From: Chromatiales bacterium
GTDB taxonomy: Bacteria; Pseudomonadota; Gammaproteobacteria; Steroidobacterales; GCA-2729495
Direction of reading: 5' to 3'
DNA length: 64,000 nucleotides
NCBI GenBank assembly: GCA_016789885.1
Contig: JAEUPZ010000031.1
Location: 186,001-250,000 of the forward strand
The notes under the pieces are model-generated. The model made no database searches and was not told where the DNA came from. It saw nothing but the letters and a program-made list of their open reading frames with translations. The position numbers and the translations under genes were made by a program. Below, in pieces: positions 9,060 to 17,819 of the stretch (the stretch's first letter is position 1; each line of letters opens with the position of its first letter).

Positions 9060-10093
9060 CGCCCCGGCTGCTCCCGCGCTGGCTGGCGGGCGCCGTGATG
9101 GCGCTGTCGCTGGCCCTGGTCATGCCCGCCGCGAGGTCCGACGACCGCGCCGAAGCGGAGCGCTGGATCGAGCGCATGGGAGTGGCGCTTGAGCGGCTCA
9201 ACTACGAGGGGACCCTGGTCGAACTGGCCGGCCAACAGGCGACGGTGATGCGCGTCGTCCACCGCCACGAGCGCGGCATGACCTCGGAGCGGCTCACGGC
9301 CATCGACGGCGTCGGCCGCGAGATCATCCGGCACGGCGACGAAGTGACCTGCATCCTGCCCGACCAGCGCACGGTCCTTGTCGACCGCCGCGACAACGTT
9401 CCCGGGTCGACGAGCCGCCTGCGCGCCCGGTTCGGCGGGCGGCCCGTGTTCCCGGCCGCGCACTATCGCCTGGCCCTGGAGCCCGGCCCCGTGCTGGCGG
9501 CCCGGCCCACGCAACTGCTGGTGGTCGAGCCCACCGACGGCCTGCGCTACGGCTACCGCCTCTGGCTCGACGACGAGACGGCGCTGCCGCTCAGGCTGCA
9601 GGTGGCCGGTGACGGCGGGGCGGTCGTCGAGCAGGTCCTGTTCGCGGACATCCGCGTCGGCGAGCCCATCGCCGACGCGGCGGTCCGTGCCTCCCAGCCG
9701 ACCGACGGCTACACGTGGCGGCAGGCGCGGCCTGTGCCCGTGACGGGCGCGGTGCCGGCCCCATGGGCGGCCGTGCGTCTGCCGCCGGGTTTCGTCCAGC
9801 AGGCCGCCACCACGAAGCCGGGCCGTTCGGCGGCGCCGGTCACCCAGCTGGTCTACTCCGACGGCGCGGCGACGGTGTCGGTCTTCATCGAGCCCGATGC
9901 GGGGGCCGACGTCCCCGGGGCGGGCTCCGCGACGGAAGGTCACGGCGGCACGCGTCTCGGCAGTGCCAGCGTCTTCACGCTGGTCCGGTCAGGGCACCGG
10001 GTGACGGCCATGGGCGAGGTGCCGGCGCCGACGGTCGAGATGATTGCCCGGGCCATGGGCCCCGCCCCGGTGGCTGATGCCCGGTCCCGCTGA
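9056..10093 (+). CDS. rseB: Sigma-E regulatory protein RseB (MucB)
   Basis: Periplasmic protein that binds RseA and shields it from the DegS-type protease until mislocalised lipoprotein or LPS signals appear. The product has 345 residues. A signal peptide covers about 1-27 (hydrophobic MALSLALVMPAARS). The N-terminal LolA-like lipid-binding fold begins near AERWIERMGVALERLNYEGTL (shown in part) and a smaller C-terminal domain follows (about 220-335). Start overlaps the rseA stop. No rseC or degP/mucD gene follows; the next gene is a glutaredoxin-like protein. Confidence 0.94.
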   Translation: MTPRLLPRWLAGAVMALSLALVMPAARSDDRAEAERWIERMGVALERLNYEGTLVELAGQQATVMRVVHRHERGMTSERLTAIDGVGREIIRHGDEVTCILPDQRTVLVDRRDNVPGSTSRLRARFGGRPVFPAAHYRLALEPGPVLAARPTQLLVVEPTDGLRYGYRLWLDDETALPLRLQVAGDGGAVVEQVLFADIRVGEPIADAAVRASQPTDGYTWRQARPVPVTGAVPAPWAAVRLPPGFVQQAATTKPGRSAAPVTQLVYSDGAATVSVFIEPDAGADVPGAGSATEGHGGTRLGSASVFTLVRSGHRVTAMGEVPAPTVEMIARAMGPAPVADARSR

Positions 10094-10358
10094 CCCGGCG
10101 GGCGGGACGGGCGGGGCAGGGGTGCCCCGCGTCTTCACCGTCTACAGCCGCCCGGGCTGTCATCTCTGCGAAGAGTTCATCGAGGAGCTGATCACGCTGT
10201 GCCGCGGGCGCGTGCGGCTGGTCGTCGAGGACGTCGACCGGGACCCGGCCCTGCGCGAGGCCTACGGCCTGCGCATCCCGGTCCTCTGCGCAGGCTCCCG
10301 CGAGGTCTGCGCCACCCGTGTGAACCACGCGGCCGTCCGGGATGCCCTGGCGTGGTAA
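10077..10358 (+). CDS. Glutaredoxin-like protein (DUF836 type)
   Basis: A 93-residue thioredoxin-fold protein with a redox motif near the N-terminus of the fold (YSRPGCHLCEEF) and a downstream cis-Pro strand (LRIPVL). Members of the DUF836/Glrx-like family are small cytoplasmic proteins of uncertain substrate. The ATG at 10077 lies within the end of rseB; a GTG at 10122 is an alternative that would begin at the first beta strand. The gene sits between rseB and lepB and overlaps the upstream part of the lepB frame, so it is probably in the same transcript. Confidence 0.85.
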   Translation: MPGPADPAGGTGGAGVPRVFTVYSRPGCHLCEEFIEELITLCRGRVRLVVEDVDRDPALREAYGLRIPVLCAGSREVCATRVNHAAVRDALAW

Positions 10359-10398
10359 ATTACGCGCCGTCTCGAGGCTACCGGCCCTGCCGCCCGTC

Positions 10399-11202
10399 GT
10401 GGATTTCGCCCTACTGCTCGTCGTCGCCACCGCCGTCAGCGGCCTGATCTGGGCCGTCGATGCCGCCTTCCTGCGTCCGCGCCGCGTCGCCGTCGGCGGC
10501 GGCCGGATGTCCGCGACCGGCGAGCCCTTCCAGCCTGCGGAGCCGGTGCTGGTCGAGTACGCGCGCTCGTTCTTCCCGATCCTGCTGGTGGTGCTGCTGA
10601 TCCGCTCGTTCCTGTTCGAGCCGTTCCGCATCCCGTCGGCGTCGATGGTGCCGACGCTGCTGATCGGCGACTTCATCTTCGTCAACAAGTTCACCTACGG
10701 GCTGCGCCTGCCGGTCCTCAACAACCGCATCGTCGAGCTGGGGTCGCCGGCCCGGGGCGACGTGGTCGTCTTCCGGCTGCCTGCCGACCCGTCGACCAAC
10801 TACATCAAGCGCCTCGTGGGCCTGCCGGGCGACGAGGTCGTGTACCTGAACAGCCGGCTGTACATCAACGGCACGGCGGTGCCCGTCGCCATCGAAGGGC
10901 CGTGGTCCGGCGATGGCAGCGAGGCGCAGCCACCGTCGATCCTCGGCCGCGAGACCCTCGGCGAGTCGGCCCACGACGTGTTGTTCATCCCGTCGCGGCC
11001 GAGCTTCGAGGGCACGTTCATCGTGCCGCCGGGCCACTACTTCCTGATGGGCGACAACCGGGACAACAGCCAGGACAGCCGCTACGATCTGGTCGGCATG
11101 GTTCCGGAGGACAACATCGTCGGCAAGGCGGTGGGCATCTGGATGAACTGGGATTTCTCGTCGGCGCCCCGCCTCGGGCGCATCGGCATGGCCATCCGCT
11201 AG
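10399..11202 (+). CDS. lepB: Signal peptidase I
   Basis: Inner-membrane serine protease that removes signal peptides from exported proteins. Two N-terminal membrane helices (about 2-22 and 55-75) are followed by the catalytic boxes: IPSASMVPTL with the nucleophilic Ser, YIKRLVGLPGD with the general-base Lys, and MGDNRDNSQDSR. GTG at 10399 gives 267 residues starting with DFALLLVVATAVSGLIWA, which aligns with usual LepB N-termini. An ATG at 10342 would add 19 residues and overlap the glutaredoxin gene; no Shine-Dalgarno decides between them. lepA, often directly upstream in relatives, is absent here. Confidence 0.96.
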   Translation: MDFALLLVVATAVSGLIWAVDAAFLRPRRVAVGGGRMSATGEPFQPAEPVLVEYARSFFPILLVVLLIRSFLFEPFRIPSASMVPTLLIGDFIFVNKFTYGLRLPVLNNRIVELGSPARGDVVVFRLPADPSTNYIKRLVGLPGDEVVYLNSRLYINGTAVPVAIEGPWSGDGSEAQPPSILGRETLGESAHDVLFIPSRPSFEGTFIVPPGHYFLMGDNRDNSQDSRYDLVGMVPEDNIVGKAVGIWMNWDFSSAPRLGRIGMAIR

Positions 11203-11212
11203 GAGTCCTCGC

Positions 11213-11575
11213 ATGCGGCGACAGCGTGGCATCACGGCGATCAGCTTCCTGATCCTGGCGGCGATGGTCGGCGCCCTCGGCTACGCGGCCGTGCGGCTCG
11301 TGCCGGTGTACCTCAACCAGATGAAGGTCGCGAAGATCCTCACCGACCTGAAGTCCGAGTACGACGGGCAGAACGCGAGCCCCGCGGCGCTGCAGTCGGC
11401 CATCGGCCGGCGGCTCGACATCGAGATGATCGACTTCCCGGCGCTCGGTGACTTCCGCATCGAGAAGACCGGCGGCGGCTACCGTGTCTCCGTCGCCTAC
11501 GAGGACCGCGCGCCCTACGCCGGCAACCTGTCCATCGTGGCCGACTTCGACAACTCGGTCGAGATCCGGCGCTGA
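11213..11575 (+). CDS. DUF4845 membrane protein
   Basis: A 120-residue protein with one N-terminal membrane helix (ITAISFLILAAMVGALGYAA, about 7-26) and a small periplasmic domain. Proteins of this family lie between lepB and rnc in many Gammaproteobacteria; their function is unknown. AGGAG lies ten bases before the ATG. The stop overlaps the rnc start by one base (TGATG). Possible alternatives, such as a pseudopilin-like protein, are not supported because there is no prepilin peptidase site. Confidence 0.85.
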   Translation: MRRQRGITAISFLILAAMVGALGYAAVRLVPVYLNQMKVAKILTDLKSEYDGQNASPAALQSAIGRRLDIEMIDFPALGDFRIEKTGGGYRVSVAYEDRAPYAGNLSIVADFDNSVEIRR

Positions 11576-12282
11576 TGCCGGATGACCGGCAGCTCGCCGG
11601 GGGCTGGGCCGTGACGCACCTCGGCTACCGGTTCCGCGACGAGTCCCTGCTGGAGCGGGCCCTGACCCACCGCAGCGCCGGTGCGGCCAACAACGAACGG
11701 CTCGAATTCGTCGGCGATGCCGTGCTCGGCCTCGTGACGGCCGAACTGCTGTTCCATGGCCGGCCGGCCGCCGCCGAAGGGCCGCTGACCCGGTTGCGGG
11801 CCCGGCTCGTCCGCAAGGAAACCCTCGCCGGGGTCGCCCGGGGCCTCGGGCTCGGCGCCCACGTCCGGCTCGGCAGCGGTGAGCTGCGCACGGGCGGGCA
11901 CCAGCGTGATTCGATCCTCGCCAACGCACTGGAGGCCGTCATCGGCGCCATCTTCCTCGACGCCGGCCTCGACCCGGCCCGCACCGTCATCCACCGCCTG
12001 CTGGGGAACCTGCTCGACGGCCTGCCCGACGACCAGGACCTGCGGGACCCGAAGACCCGCCTGCAGGAGCACCTGCAGGCCCGGGGCCTGCCGCTGCCCG
12101 AGTACGTCGTCGGCAGCGTCGCCGGTGCCGCCCACGACCAGTGGTTCGAGGTGACGTGCCGCCTGCCGGCCGACGGCCGCATGTTCCCGGGTGCCGGCGC
12201 CAGCCGCCGCGCGGCGGAGCAGGAGGCGGCCACAGCGGCGCTCGCCGCGCTGGTCCCCGGTCAGGTGACGCCCGATGAGTGA
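11575..12282 (+). CDS. rnc: Ribonuclease III
   Basis: Endonuclease that cuts double-stranded RNA in rRNA and mRNA processing. It has 235 residues. The RNase III signature NERLEFVGDAVLGLV lies near residues 39-53, with further acidic metal ligands in NALEAVIGAIFLD. A double-stranded-RNA-binding domain occupies about 160-232 (DPKTRLQEHLQ through RRAAEQEAATAAL). It overlaps era by 8 bases (ATGAGTGA), the conserved rnc-era coupling. Confidence 0.98.
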   Translation: MPDDRQLAGGWAVTHLGYRFRDESLLERALTHRSAGAANNERLEFVGDAVLGLVTAELLFHGRPAAAEGPLTRLRARLVRKETLAGVARGLGLGAHVRLGSGELRTGGHQRDSILANALEAVIGAIFLDAGLDPARTVIHRLLGNLLDGLPDDQDLRDPKTRLQEHLQARGLPLPEYVVGSVAGAAHDQWFEVTCRLPADGRMFPGAGASRRAAEQEAATAALAALVPGQVTPDE

Positions 12283-13207
12283 GTCGATCGTGACCCCGGG
12301 TTCCCCGGTCCCTGCGGGCTACCGCTCCGGCTTCGTGGCGGTGCTCGGCCGGCCGAACGTCGGCAAGTCGACGCTGGTCAACGCCCTGGTGGGGCGCAAG
12401 ATCAGCATCGTCACGCCGCGGCCCCAGACCACGCGCCACGCCATCGTCGGCGTACTCTCGCGGCCGGCTGCGCAGCTGCTCTTCGTCGATACGCCGGGGC
12501 TCAACCCGCGCAGCAGCCGGCTGCTGAACCGCGCGATGAACCGGGCCGTGCAGGGGGCCGTCGTCGGTGCCGACGCCGCGCTGATGGTCATCGAGCCACC
12601 GGGGTGGCGGGACGGCGACGACCAGGTCTTCGAGCAGGTCCAGGCGGCGCGCTGCCCGGCCATCCTCGTCGTCAACAAGATCGACCGGCTGCGGCCACGC
12701 GCCCGGCTGCTGCCGCTGCTCGACGAGCTCGGGCGGCGGCCCGGCTTCACGGCGATGGTGCCGGTGGCGGCGCGCACCGGCGAGAACCTCGACCGCCTGC
12801 TGGATCTCGCCACGGGCCTCTTGCCGGAGGGGCCGCCGCTGTACCCGGCGGATGCCACCACCGACCGCGGCCTGGCGTTCCGCATCGCCGAGCTGATCCG
12901 CGAGCAGCTCCTCCTCCAGCTGCGCCAGGAGGTTCCCTACGGGCTTGCCGTCGAGGTCGAGTCCCTCGAGGAGAAGCCCGGCGTGATCGTGGCCAGTGCC
13001 GTCATCTGGGCCAGCCGCGACTCCCACAAGGGCATCGTCATCGGCCGCGGCGGAGCGACGCTCAAGGCCGTCGGCACGGCTGCGCGGCTGGAGCTCGAGC
13101 GGCTGCAGGGCGTGCGCTGCCACCTCGAGACGCACGTGCGGGTCAAGAAGGACTGGGCCGACAGCGAGCGGGCCCTGCAGCAGTTCGGCTTCGAGACCGG
13201 GCCGTGA
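12275..13207 (+). CDS. era: GTPase Era
   Basis: Essential GTPase that binds 16S rRNA and assists 30S subunit maturation. It has 310 residues. G-motifs are visible: G1 GRPNVGKST at 25-33, G3 DTPG near 73 and G4 NKID near 133. A C-terminal KH RNA-binding domain follows (GIVIGRGGATLKAVG, about 250-264). It overlaps rnc upstream and recO downstream (GTGA), forming a coupled rnc-era-recO string. Confidence 0.99.
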   Translation: MSESIVTPGSPVPAGYRSGFVAVLGRPNVGKSTLVNALVGRKISIVTPRPQTTRHAIVGVLSRPAAQLLFVDTPGLNPRSSRLLNRAMNRAVQGAVVGADAALMVIEPPGWRDGDDQVFEQVQAARCPAILVVNKIDRLRPRARLLPLLDELGRRPGFTAMVPVAARTGENLDRLLDLATGLLPEGPPLYPADATTDRGLAFRIAELIREQLLLQLRQEVPYGLAVEVESLEEKPGVIVASAVIWASRDSHKGIVIGRGGATLKAVGTAARLELERLQGVRCHLETHVRVKKDWADSERALQQFGFETGP

Positions 13208-13920
13208 CCGCGGCGGCCAGCGCGCTGGAGCTCGCGTTCCTGCTCCAGGTCCGGCCGTACCGCGAGACCAGCCTGCTCATCGAGGCCTTCGTCCGCTCCC
13301 AGGGCAGGCTGGGGTTCGTCGCCCGCGGCGCCCGGCGGCCGCGCTCGGCCTGGCGCAGCCTGCTGCAGCCGTTCCGGCCGCTGGTCATCAGCTGGGCCGG
13401 CCGCGGCGCGCTGCAGACGCTGCGGACCGCCGAGCCCGCCGCACCCATGGCGGCGCCCACCGGTGCCGAGGTCGTCAGTGCCTTCTACCTCAATGAGCTG
13501 CTGCTGGCGCTGCTCCGGCGCGGCGATCCCCATCCCGAGCTCTTCGACCGCTACGCGACGGCGCTCGCGGAGCTGGCGGCGGCCGGCTCGCCGGAGCCGG
13601 CCCTGCGGCGCTTCGAGCTGGGGCTGCTGCAGGACCTCGGCTACGGGCTGTGCCTCGACCGGGACGCCGGCAGTGACCGGCCGCTGGATCCCGCCGGCCA
13701 GTACCGCTACGTGCCCGAGCACGGGCCCGTGGCGGTGCGCGACGGCGAGGCGGGCGGACCTTTCTACAGCGGGGCGGCACTTCTCGGCATCGCCCGCGAG
13801 GACTTCGCGGACGAGGCGACCCGCCGGGCGGCGCGGCAGCTGCTGCGTGCCGCCATAGCCCACCACCTCGGCGACCGCGAGCTGCGCACCCGCACCGTGC
13901 TGGCCGCCATGCGCCGGTAG
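13204..13920 (+). CDS. recO: DNA repair protein RecO
   Basis: Works with RecF and RecR to load RecA on SSB-coated single-stranded DNA. The 238-residue protein begins with an OB-fold (about 8-85; [19 protein letters not shown] gives the typical RecO opening) and continues with a helical domain ([20 protein letters not shown]). The zinc-finger cysteines found in some RecO proteins are absent, as in E. coli. The GTG start overlaps the era stop. Confidence 0.95.
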   Translation: MTAAASALELAFLLQVRPYRETSLLIEAFVRSQGRLGFVARGARRPRSAWRSLLQPFRPLVISWAGRGALQTLRTAEPAAPMAAPTGAEVVSAFYLNELLLALLRRGDPHPELFDRYATALAELAAAGSPEPALRRFELGLLQDLGYGLCLDRDAGSDRPLDPAGQYRYVPEHGPVAVRDGEAGGPFYSGAALLGIAREDFADEATRRAARQLLRAAIAHHLGDRELRTRTVLAAMRR

Positions 13921-13961
13921 GCCTTACCATCGCGCCTCGCGCCGCTGCCCGGGGCCTGCCC

Positions 13962-14720
13962 GTGACCGTCCTGCCGCCCATGCCACCCCTGCTTCTCGGG
14001 GTGAACGTCGACCACGTTGCTACGCTGCGCCAGGCGCGGGGCGGCCGTGAGCCCGATCCGGTGGCTGCCGCGCTGGTGGCCGAGCGCGCCGGCGCCGACA
14101 GCATCACGGTGCACCTGCGGGAGGATCGCCGGCACATCCAGGAGCACGACCTGTTCGCCCTGGCCGGCGTCCTGCGAACGCGCATCAACCTCGAACTTGC
14201 GGTGGCCGATGAGGTGCTGGCCATCGCGACGCGGCTGCGTCCGGCCGACTGCTGTCTCGTCCCGGAGCGCCGCCAGGAGATCACCACCGAGGGCGGGCTC
14301 GACGTGCGGGGTCACCATCCTGCCGTGGCCGCTGCCTGTGCCCGCCTCGCGGCCGCCGGCAGCCGCGTGTCGCTCTTCATCGACCCGGACCCCGACCAGG
14401 TGCGGGCCGCGGCCACCACCGGCGCCGCGGTCATCGAGTTGCACACCGGGGCCTACGCCGAGGCGACGGGCGGGGCGGCTGCGGCCGAGCTCGAGAGGAT
14501 CCGGTCCGCCGCGAAGCTCGCGGCAACCCTCGGTCTCACGGTCCATGCGGGCCACGGCCTCAACTACTCGAACGTCGGCCCCGTCGCGGCAATCGCCGGC
14601 ATCGTCGAGCTCAATATCGGCCACGCCATCGTCAGCCGCGCGGTCTTCGACGGCCTCGGCCCCGCCGTCGCGGCCATGAAGGCGCTGATGCTCGCCGCAC
14701 GCCAGGCCGGGACCCCATGA
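13962..14720 (+). CDS. pdxJ: Pyridoxine 5'-phosphate synthase
   Basis: Makes pyridoxine 5'-phosphate from 3-amino-1-hydroxyacetone phosphate and deoxyxylulose 5-phosphate, the last ring-forming step of vitamin B6 synthesis. It has 252 residues if GTG 13962 is used; ATG 13980 is equally plausible and would start nearer the conserved [18 protein letters not shown]. Other conserved parts are [13 protein letters not shown], the TTEGGLD segment and HAGHGLNY. The stop overlaps the acpS start (ATGA). The recO-pdxJ-acpS order is standard. Confidence 0.97.
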   Translation: MTVLPPMPPLLLGVNVDHVATLRQARGGREPDPVAAALVAERAGADSITVHLREDRRHIQEHDLFALAGVLRTRINLELAVADEVLAIATRLRPADCCLVPERRQEITTEGGLDVRGHHPAVAAACARLAAAGSRVSLFIDPDPDQVRAAATTGAAVIELHTGAYAEATGGAAAAELERIRSAAKLAATLGLTVHAGHGLNYSNVGPVAAIAGIVELNIGHAIVSRAVFDGLGPAVAAMKALMLAARQAGTP

Positions 14721-15100
14721 TCTACGGCATTGGCACCGACATCCTGCGCGTCGAGCGCGTGGCGGCGGCCTGGGAGCGCTTCGGCGACCACTTCGTGCGC
14801 CGCGTGCTCATGCCCGAGGAGCTGGCCGTCTTCCGTCCCCGCCAGGCGGTGCGCTTCCTGGCCATGCGCTTCGCGGCGAAGGAGGCCATCGTCAAGGCCA
14901 TGGGCACGGGCTTCGCCCACGGCATGTGGCTGCGTGACGCCGGGTTCCTGAGCGACCCGCGCGGCCGGCCCGAGGTGATCTTCTCGGGCCGGGGCCGCGC
15001 CCGCTGCGCCGAGCTCGGCATCCGGTCCAGCGACGGCCACATCACGCTGTCCGACGAGGGCGGCTTCGTCATCGCCGTCGCGGTGCTGCTGCGTGCCTGA
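14717..15100 (+). CDS. acpS: Holo-[acyl-carrier-protein] synthase
   Basis: Transfers 4'-phosphopantetheine from CoA to a serine of acyl carrier protein. The 127-residue protein has the magnesium-binding [11 protein letters not shown] at the N-terminus and [14 protein letters not shown] near residues 53-66, which contains the second metal-binding acidic residue. Translationally coupled to pdxJ. Confidence 0.98.
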   Translation: MIYGIGTDILRVERVAAAWERFGDHFVRRVLMPEELAVFRPRQAVRFLAMRFAAKEAIVKAMGTGFAHGMWLRDAGFLSDPRGRPEVIFSGRGRARCAELGIRSSDGHITLSDEGGFVIAVAVLLRA

Positions 15101-15146
15101 GCGGCCACTCCCCGAATCCCGATCCTGACCCGACGAGAGCACACCC

Positions 15147-15932
15147 ATGCGCTGCCTGACCTTCGACATCGAGACGGTGCCCGACACGGACCTCGGCCGG
15201 CGGCTGCACGGCCTCGAGGGCCTGCCCGACGGCGAGGTGGCCAAGGCCATGGTCTTCCACCATCAGCAAGAGACCGGCAGCGACTTCCTGCCGCTGCACA
15301 TGCACCGCGTCGTCGCCATCGGCGTGGGCTGGCGGCATCGGGACAGCTTCACGGTGCGCTGCCTCGGCGACGAGTCCAGCAGCGAGCAGGAGCTGGTCAC
15401 CAAGTTCTTCGAGGTCATCGACAGCCACACGCCGGACCTCGTCAGCTGGAACGGCGCCGGCTTCGACCTGCCGGTGCTGCACTACCGGGCGCTGCTGCAC
15501 GGGGTGCGCGCACCGCGCTACTGGGAGGTGGGCGACGAGGACACCTCGTTCCGCTACAACAACTACCTGGGCCGTTTCCACTGGCGCCACACCGACCTGA
15601 TGGACGTCCTGTCGGGCTACCAGGGTCGTTCGCGGGCGCGGCTGGAGCAGGTCGCGGTGCTGCTCGGCCTGCCGGGCAAGCTCGGCTTCTCCGGTGGCCA
15701 GGTCTGGGACCACTACCTGGCCGGAAACCTCGCCGGCATCCGGTCCTACTGCGAGACCGACGTGCTGAACACCTACCTCGTCTGGCTGCGGTTCCAGGCG
15801 ATGCGCGGCATCCTCGACGACGCGGCCCTTGAGGCCGAACTGGCCCGCGTACGCCGCTTCGTCGACGACTCGACTGCCACGCACTGGCAGCGCTTCGGCG
15901 CGGCCTGGGCCTGGCAGCCTGGCGCCACCTGA
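15147..15932 (+). CDS. PolB-type 3'-5' exonuclease family protein
   Basis: A 261-residue DnaQ-like nuclease fold. The three exonuclease motifs are visible: FDIETVP at 6-12 (Exo I, D7 and E9), SWNGAGFDLPVL near 99-110 (Exo II), and YCETDVLNTY near 201-210 (Exo III, YxxxD). This matches the 'predicted 3'-5' exonuclease related to the exonuclease domain of PolB' family. No polymerase domain is attached. Substrate and pathway are unknown. It precedes rlmD by 13 bases and is probably co-transcribed with it. Confidence 0.88.
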   Translation: MRCLTFDIETVPDTDLGRRLHGLEGLPDGEVAKAMVFHHQQETGSDFLPLHMHRVVAIGVGWRHRDSFTVRCLGDESSSEQELVTKFFEVIDSHTPDLVSWNGAGFDLPVLHYRALLHGVRAPRYWEVGDEDTSFRYNNYLGRFHWRHTDLMDVLSGYQGRSRARLEQVAVLLGLPGKLGFSGGQVWDHYLAGNLAGIRSYCETDVLNTYLVWLRFQAMRGILDDAALEAELARVRRFVDDSTATHWQRFGAAWAWQPGAT

Positions 15933-15945
15933 CCTGCCAGCCGGC

Positions 15946-17289
15946 ATGCCTGCACCACCGTCCGCACCCGAGCGCGCCGTCATCGCGGGGCTCACCCTCG
16001 AGGGCCTCGGCGTCGTGCGTGGCGAGGGCAAGCGGGTGCTGGTGCACGGCGCGCTGCCCGGCGAGGACGTCGAGTACCAGCGCACGCGGCGGCGCTCGAA
16101 CTACGACGAGGCGCGGCTGCTGGCGGTCCACGCCCCGTCCGCCGACCGCGTGGAGCCCCGCTGCAGCTATTTCGGCCGCTGCGGCGGCTGCGCCCTGCAG
16201 CACCTCGCCCCGGCGGCGCAGCTCGCCGCCAAGGAAACGACGCTGCTGGAGTCCCTGTCCCGGATCGGCGGCGTGCGCCCGGCGCAGGTGCTGCCACCGG
16301 TCGCCGGCGAGACCTGGGGCTACCGGCGCCGCGTGCGGTTCTCCGTGCGCGACGTGCAGGCCAAGGGGCGCGTGCTCGTGGGCTTCCAGGAGCGCGAGCG
16401 GCCGTGGGTCATGGACATGGACCACTGCGAGACGGCCCACCCGCTGGCCAGCGCGCTGCTGCCGGCGCTGTCGGCGCTCGCGGGGTCGCTGAGCATCCGC
16501 CACCGCGTGCCGCAGTTCGAGGTCACCGTTGCCGACAATGCGGTGGCCGTGGTGGCGCGCACGCTGCTGCCCCTGACGCCCGACGACGACCGGCGGCTCG
16601 AGGACTTCGCTGCAGACACGCAGGGCCTGGACCGGCCGCTGCGCCTGTACGTCCAGCCTGGCGACGGCCGCACGCTGGTACCCGTCGGCGCGGCGGCCCG
16701 CGACCCGTCGCCGCTGGAGTACGCGCTGCCGGCCCGGGGACTGCGGCTCGCCTTCGGACCCACGGACTTCATCCAGGTGAATGCCGCGGTCAACGCGGCC
16801 CTCGTCGAACAGGCCCTGGCCGCGCTGGATCTGCGGCCCACCGACCGGGTGCTCGACCTGTTTGCCGGCATCGGCAACTTCAGCCTGCCGCTGGCGCAGC
16901 GCGCTGCGGCCGTCGTCGGCATCGAGGGTGCCGCGCCGGCGGTGGAGTGGGCGAGGCGCAATGCCGCCAGCGCCGGCCTCGCCAACGCGGAGTTCGTCGT
17001 CGCGGACCTGGCCGGCGACGGCCTCGGCGGTGCCTGGGCCCGCGGGCGCTACGACCTCGCGTTGCTGGACCCGCCCCGCGCGGGGGCCCGGGAGCTGCTG
17101 GCGCCGCTGGCGGCCACCGGTGTCCGCCGCATCGTCTACGTGTCGTGCCACCCGGGCACGCTGGCCCGGGATGCCGGCATCCTCGTCGGGGAGCACGGCT
17201 TCGCGCTCGAGGCGGCTGGCGTGCTCGACATGTTCCCCCAGACCAGCCACGTCGAGAGCATGGCGGTCTTCAGCCGGACAGCGGCATGA
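15946..17289 (+). CDS. rlmD: 23S rRNA (uracil-1939-C5)-methyltransferase RlmD
   Basis: SAM-dependent enzyme that makes m5U1939 in 23S rRNA. It has 447 residues. A TRAM domain (about 8-62) is followed by the [4Fe-4S] ligands CSYFGRCGGC (C73, C79, C82) and a fourth Cys in DHCETAHP. The C-terminal Rossmann fold has FIQVN, LDLFAGIGNFSLPLA, LDPPRAGA and the nucleophilic Cys in VYVSCHPGTLARD. The ATG at 15946 is the only start near the TRAM domain. Three related enzymes exist (RlmC, RlmD, TrmA); the Fe-S cysteines and TRAM domain favour RlmD. Confidence 0.94.
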   Translation: MPAPPSAPERAVIAGLTLEGLGVVRGEGKRVLVHGALPGEDVEYQRTRRRSNYDEARLLAVHAPSADRVEPRCSYFGRCGGCALQHLAPAAQLAAKETTLLESLSRIGGVRPAQVLPPVAGETWGYRRRVRFSVRDVQAKGRVLVGFQERERPWVMDMDHCETAHPLASALLPALSALAGSLSIRHRVPQFEVTVADNAVAVVARTLLPLTPDDDRRLEDFAADTQGLDRPLRLYVQPGDGRTLVPVGAAARDPSPLEYALPARGLRLAFGPTDFIQVNAAVNAALVEQALAALDLRPTDRVLDLFAGIGNFSLPLAQRAAAVVGIEGAAPAVEWARRNAASAGLANAEFVVADLAGDGLGGAWARGRYDLALLDPPRAGARELLAPLAATGVRRIVYVSCHPGTLARDAGILVGEHGFALEAAGVLDMFPQTSHVESMAVFSRTAA

Positions 17290-17783
17290 GCGCGCCGGTC
17301 ACGGCGCTGCAGGTCGTCGTGAGCCTCACCCGCCAGCGGCTCGCGCTCGAACGGGCCGGTGCGGTGCTGGTGGAGTTTCCGGTCTCCACTTCCCGCTACG
17401 GGCCCGGCGAACGGCGGGGCAGCCTGTGCACGCCCCGCGGTTCCCACGTCGTCCGGGCCCGCATCGGCGCCGGCCAGCCCGAGGGCGCGGTCTTCCGGGC
17501 GCGGCGGCCCACCGGCGAGGTGTGGAGCGACGCCCTCGACCGGCAGTTTCCCGGGCGCGACTGGATCCTGACGCGCATCCTGTGGCTCAGCGGCTGTGAG
17601 CTCGGCCGCAACCGGCTCCGCGACGTCGACAGCATGGCCCGCTACATTTACATCCACGGCACGCCGCCGACGGCGCCCATGGGGGTGCCGCAGTCCCACG
17701 GCTGCATCCGCATGCGCAACGCCGACGTGCTGCGGCTGTTCGACCTGGTGCCCGCCGGCACGCCGGTGCTGATCGGTGACTGA
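17286..17783 (+). CDS. YkuD-family L,D-transpeptidase-like protein without a signal peptide
   Basis: A 165-residue YkuD-fold protein. The catalytic signature is complete: HGT upstream and SHGCIRMRNADV near 140-151 with the active Cys. The N-terminus (SAPVTALQVVVSLTRQRLAL) already forms the first strand of the fold, and no signal peptide or membrane helix is present. Canonical L,D-transpeptidases act in the periplasm, so this one is either exported by another route or acts on cytoplasmic muropeptides or another substrate; both are inference. The start overlaps the rlmD stop (ATGA). nagZ, a muropeptide-recycling enzyme, is 36 bases downstream, which supports a link to cell-wall recycling. Confidence 0.85.
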   Translation: MSAPVTALQVVVSLTRQRLALERAGAVLVEFPVSTSRYGPGERRGSLCTPRGSHVVRARIGAGQPEGAVFRARRPTGEVWSDALDRQFPGRDWILTRILWLSGCELGRNRLRDVDSMARYIYIHGTPPTAPMGVPQSHGCIRMRNADVLRLFDLVPAGTPVLIGD

Positions 17784-17819
17784 GCGCGGTACCGTGACTG
17801 CATCGAGGGAGACCCTGCC

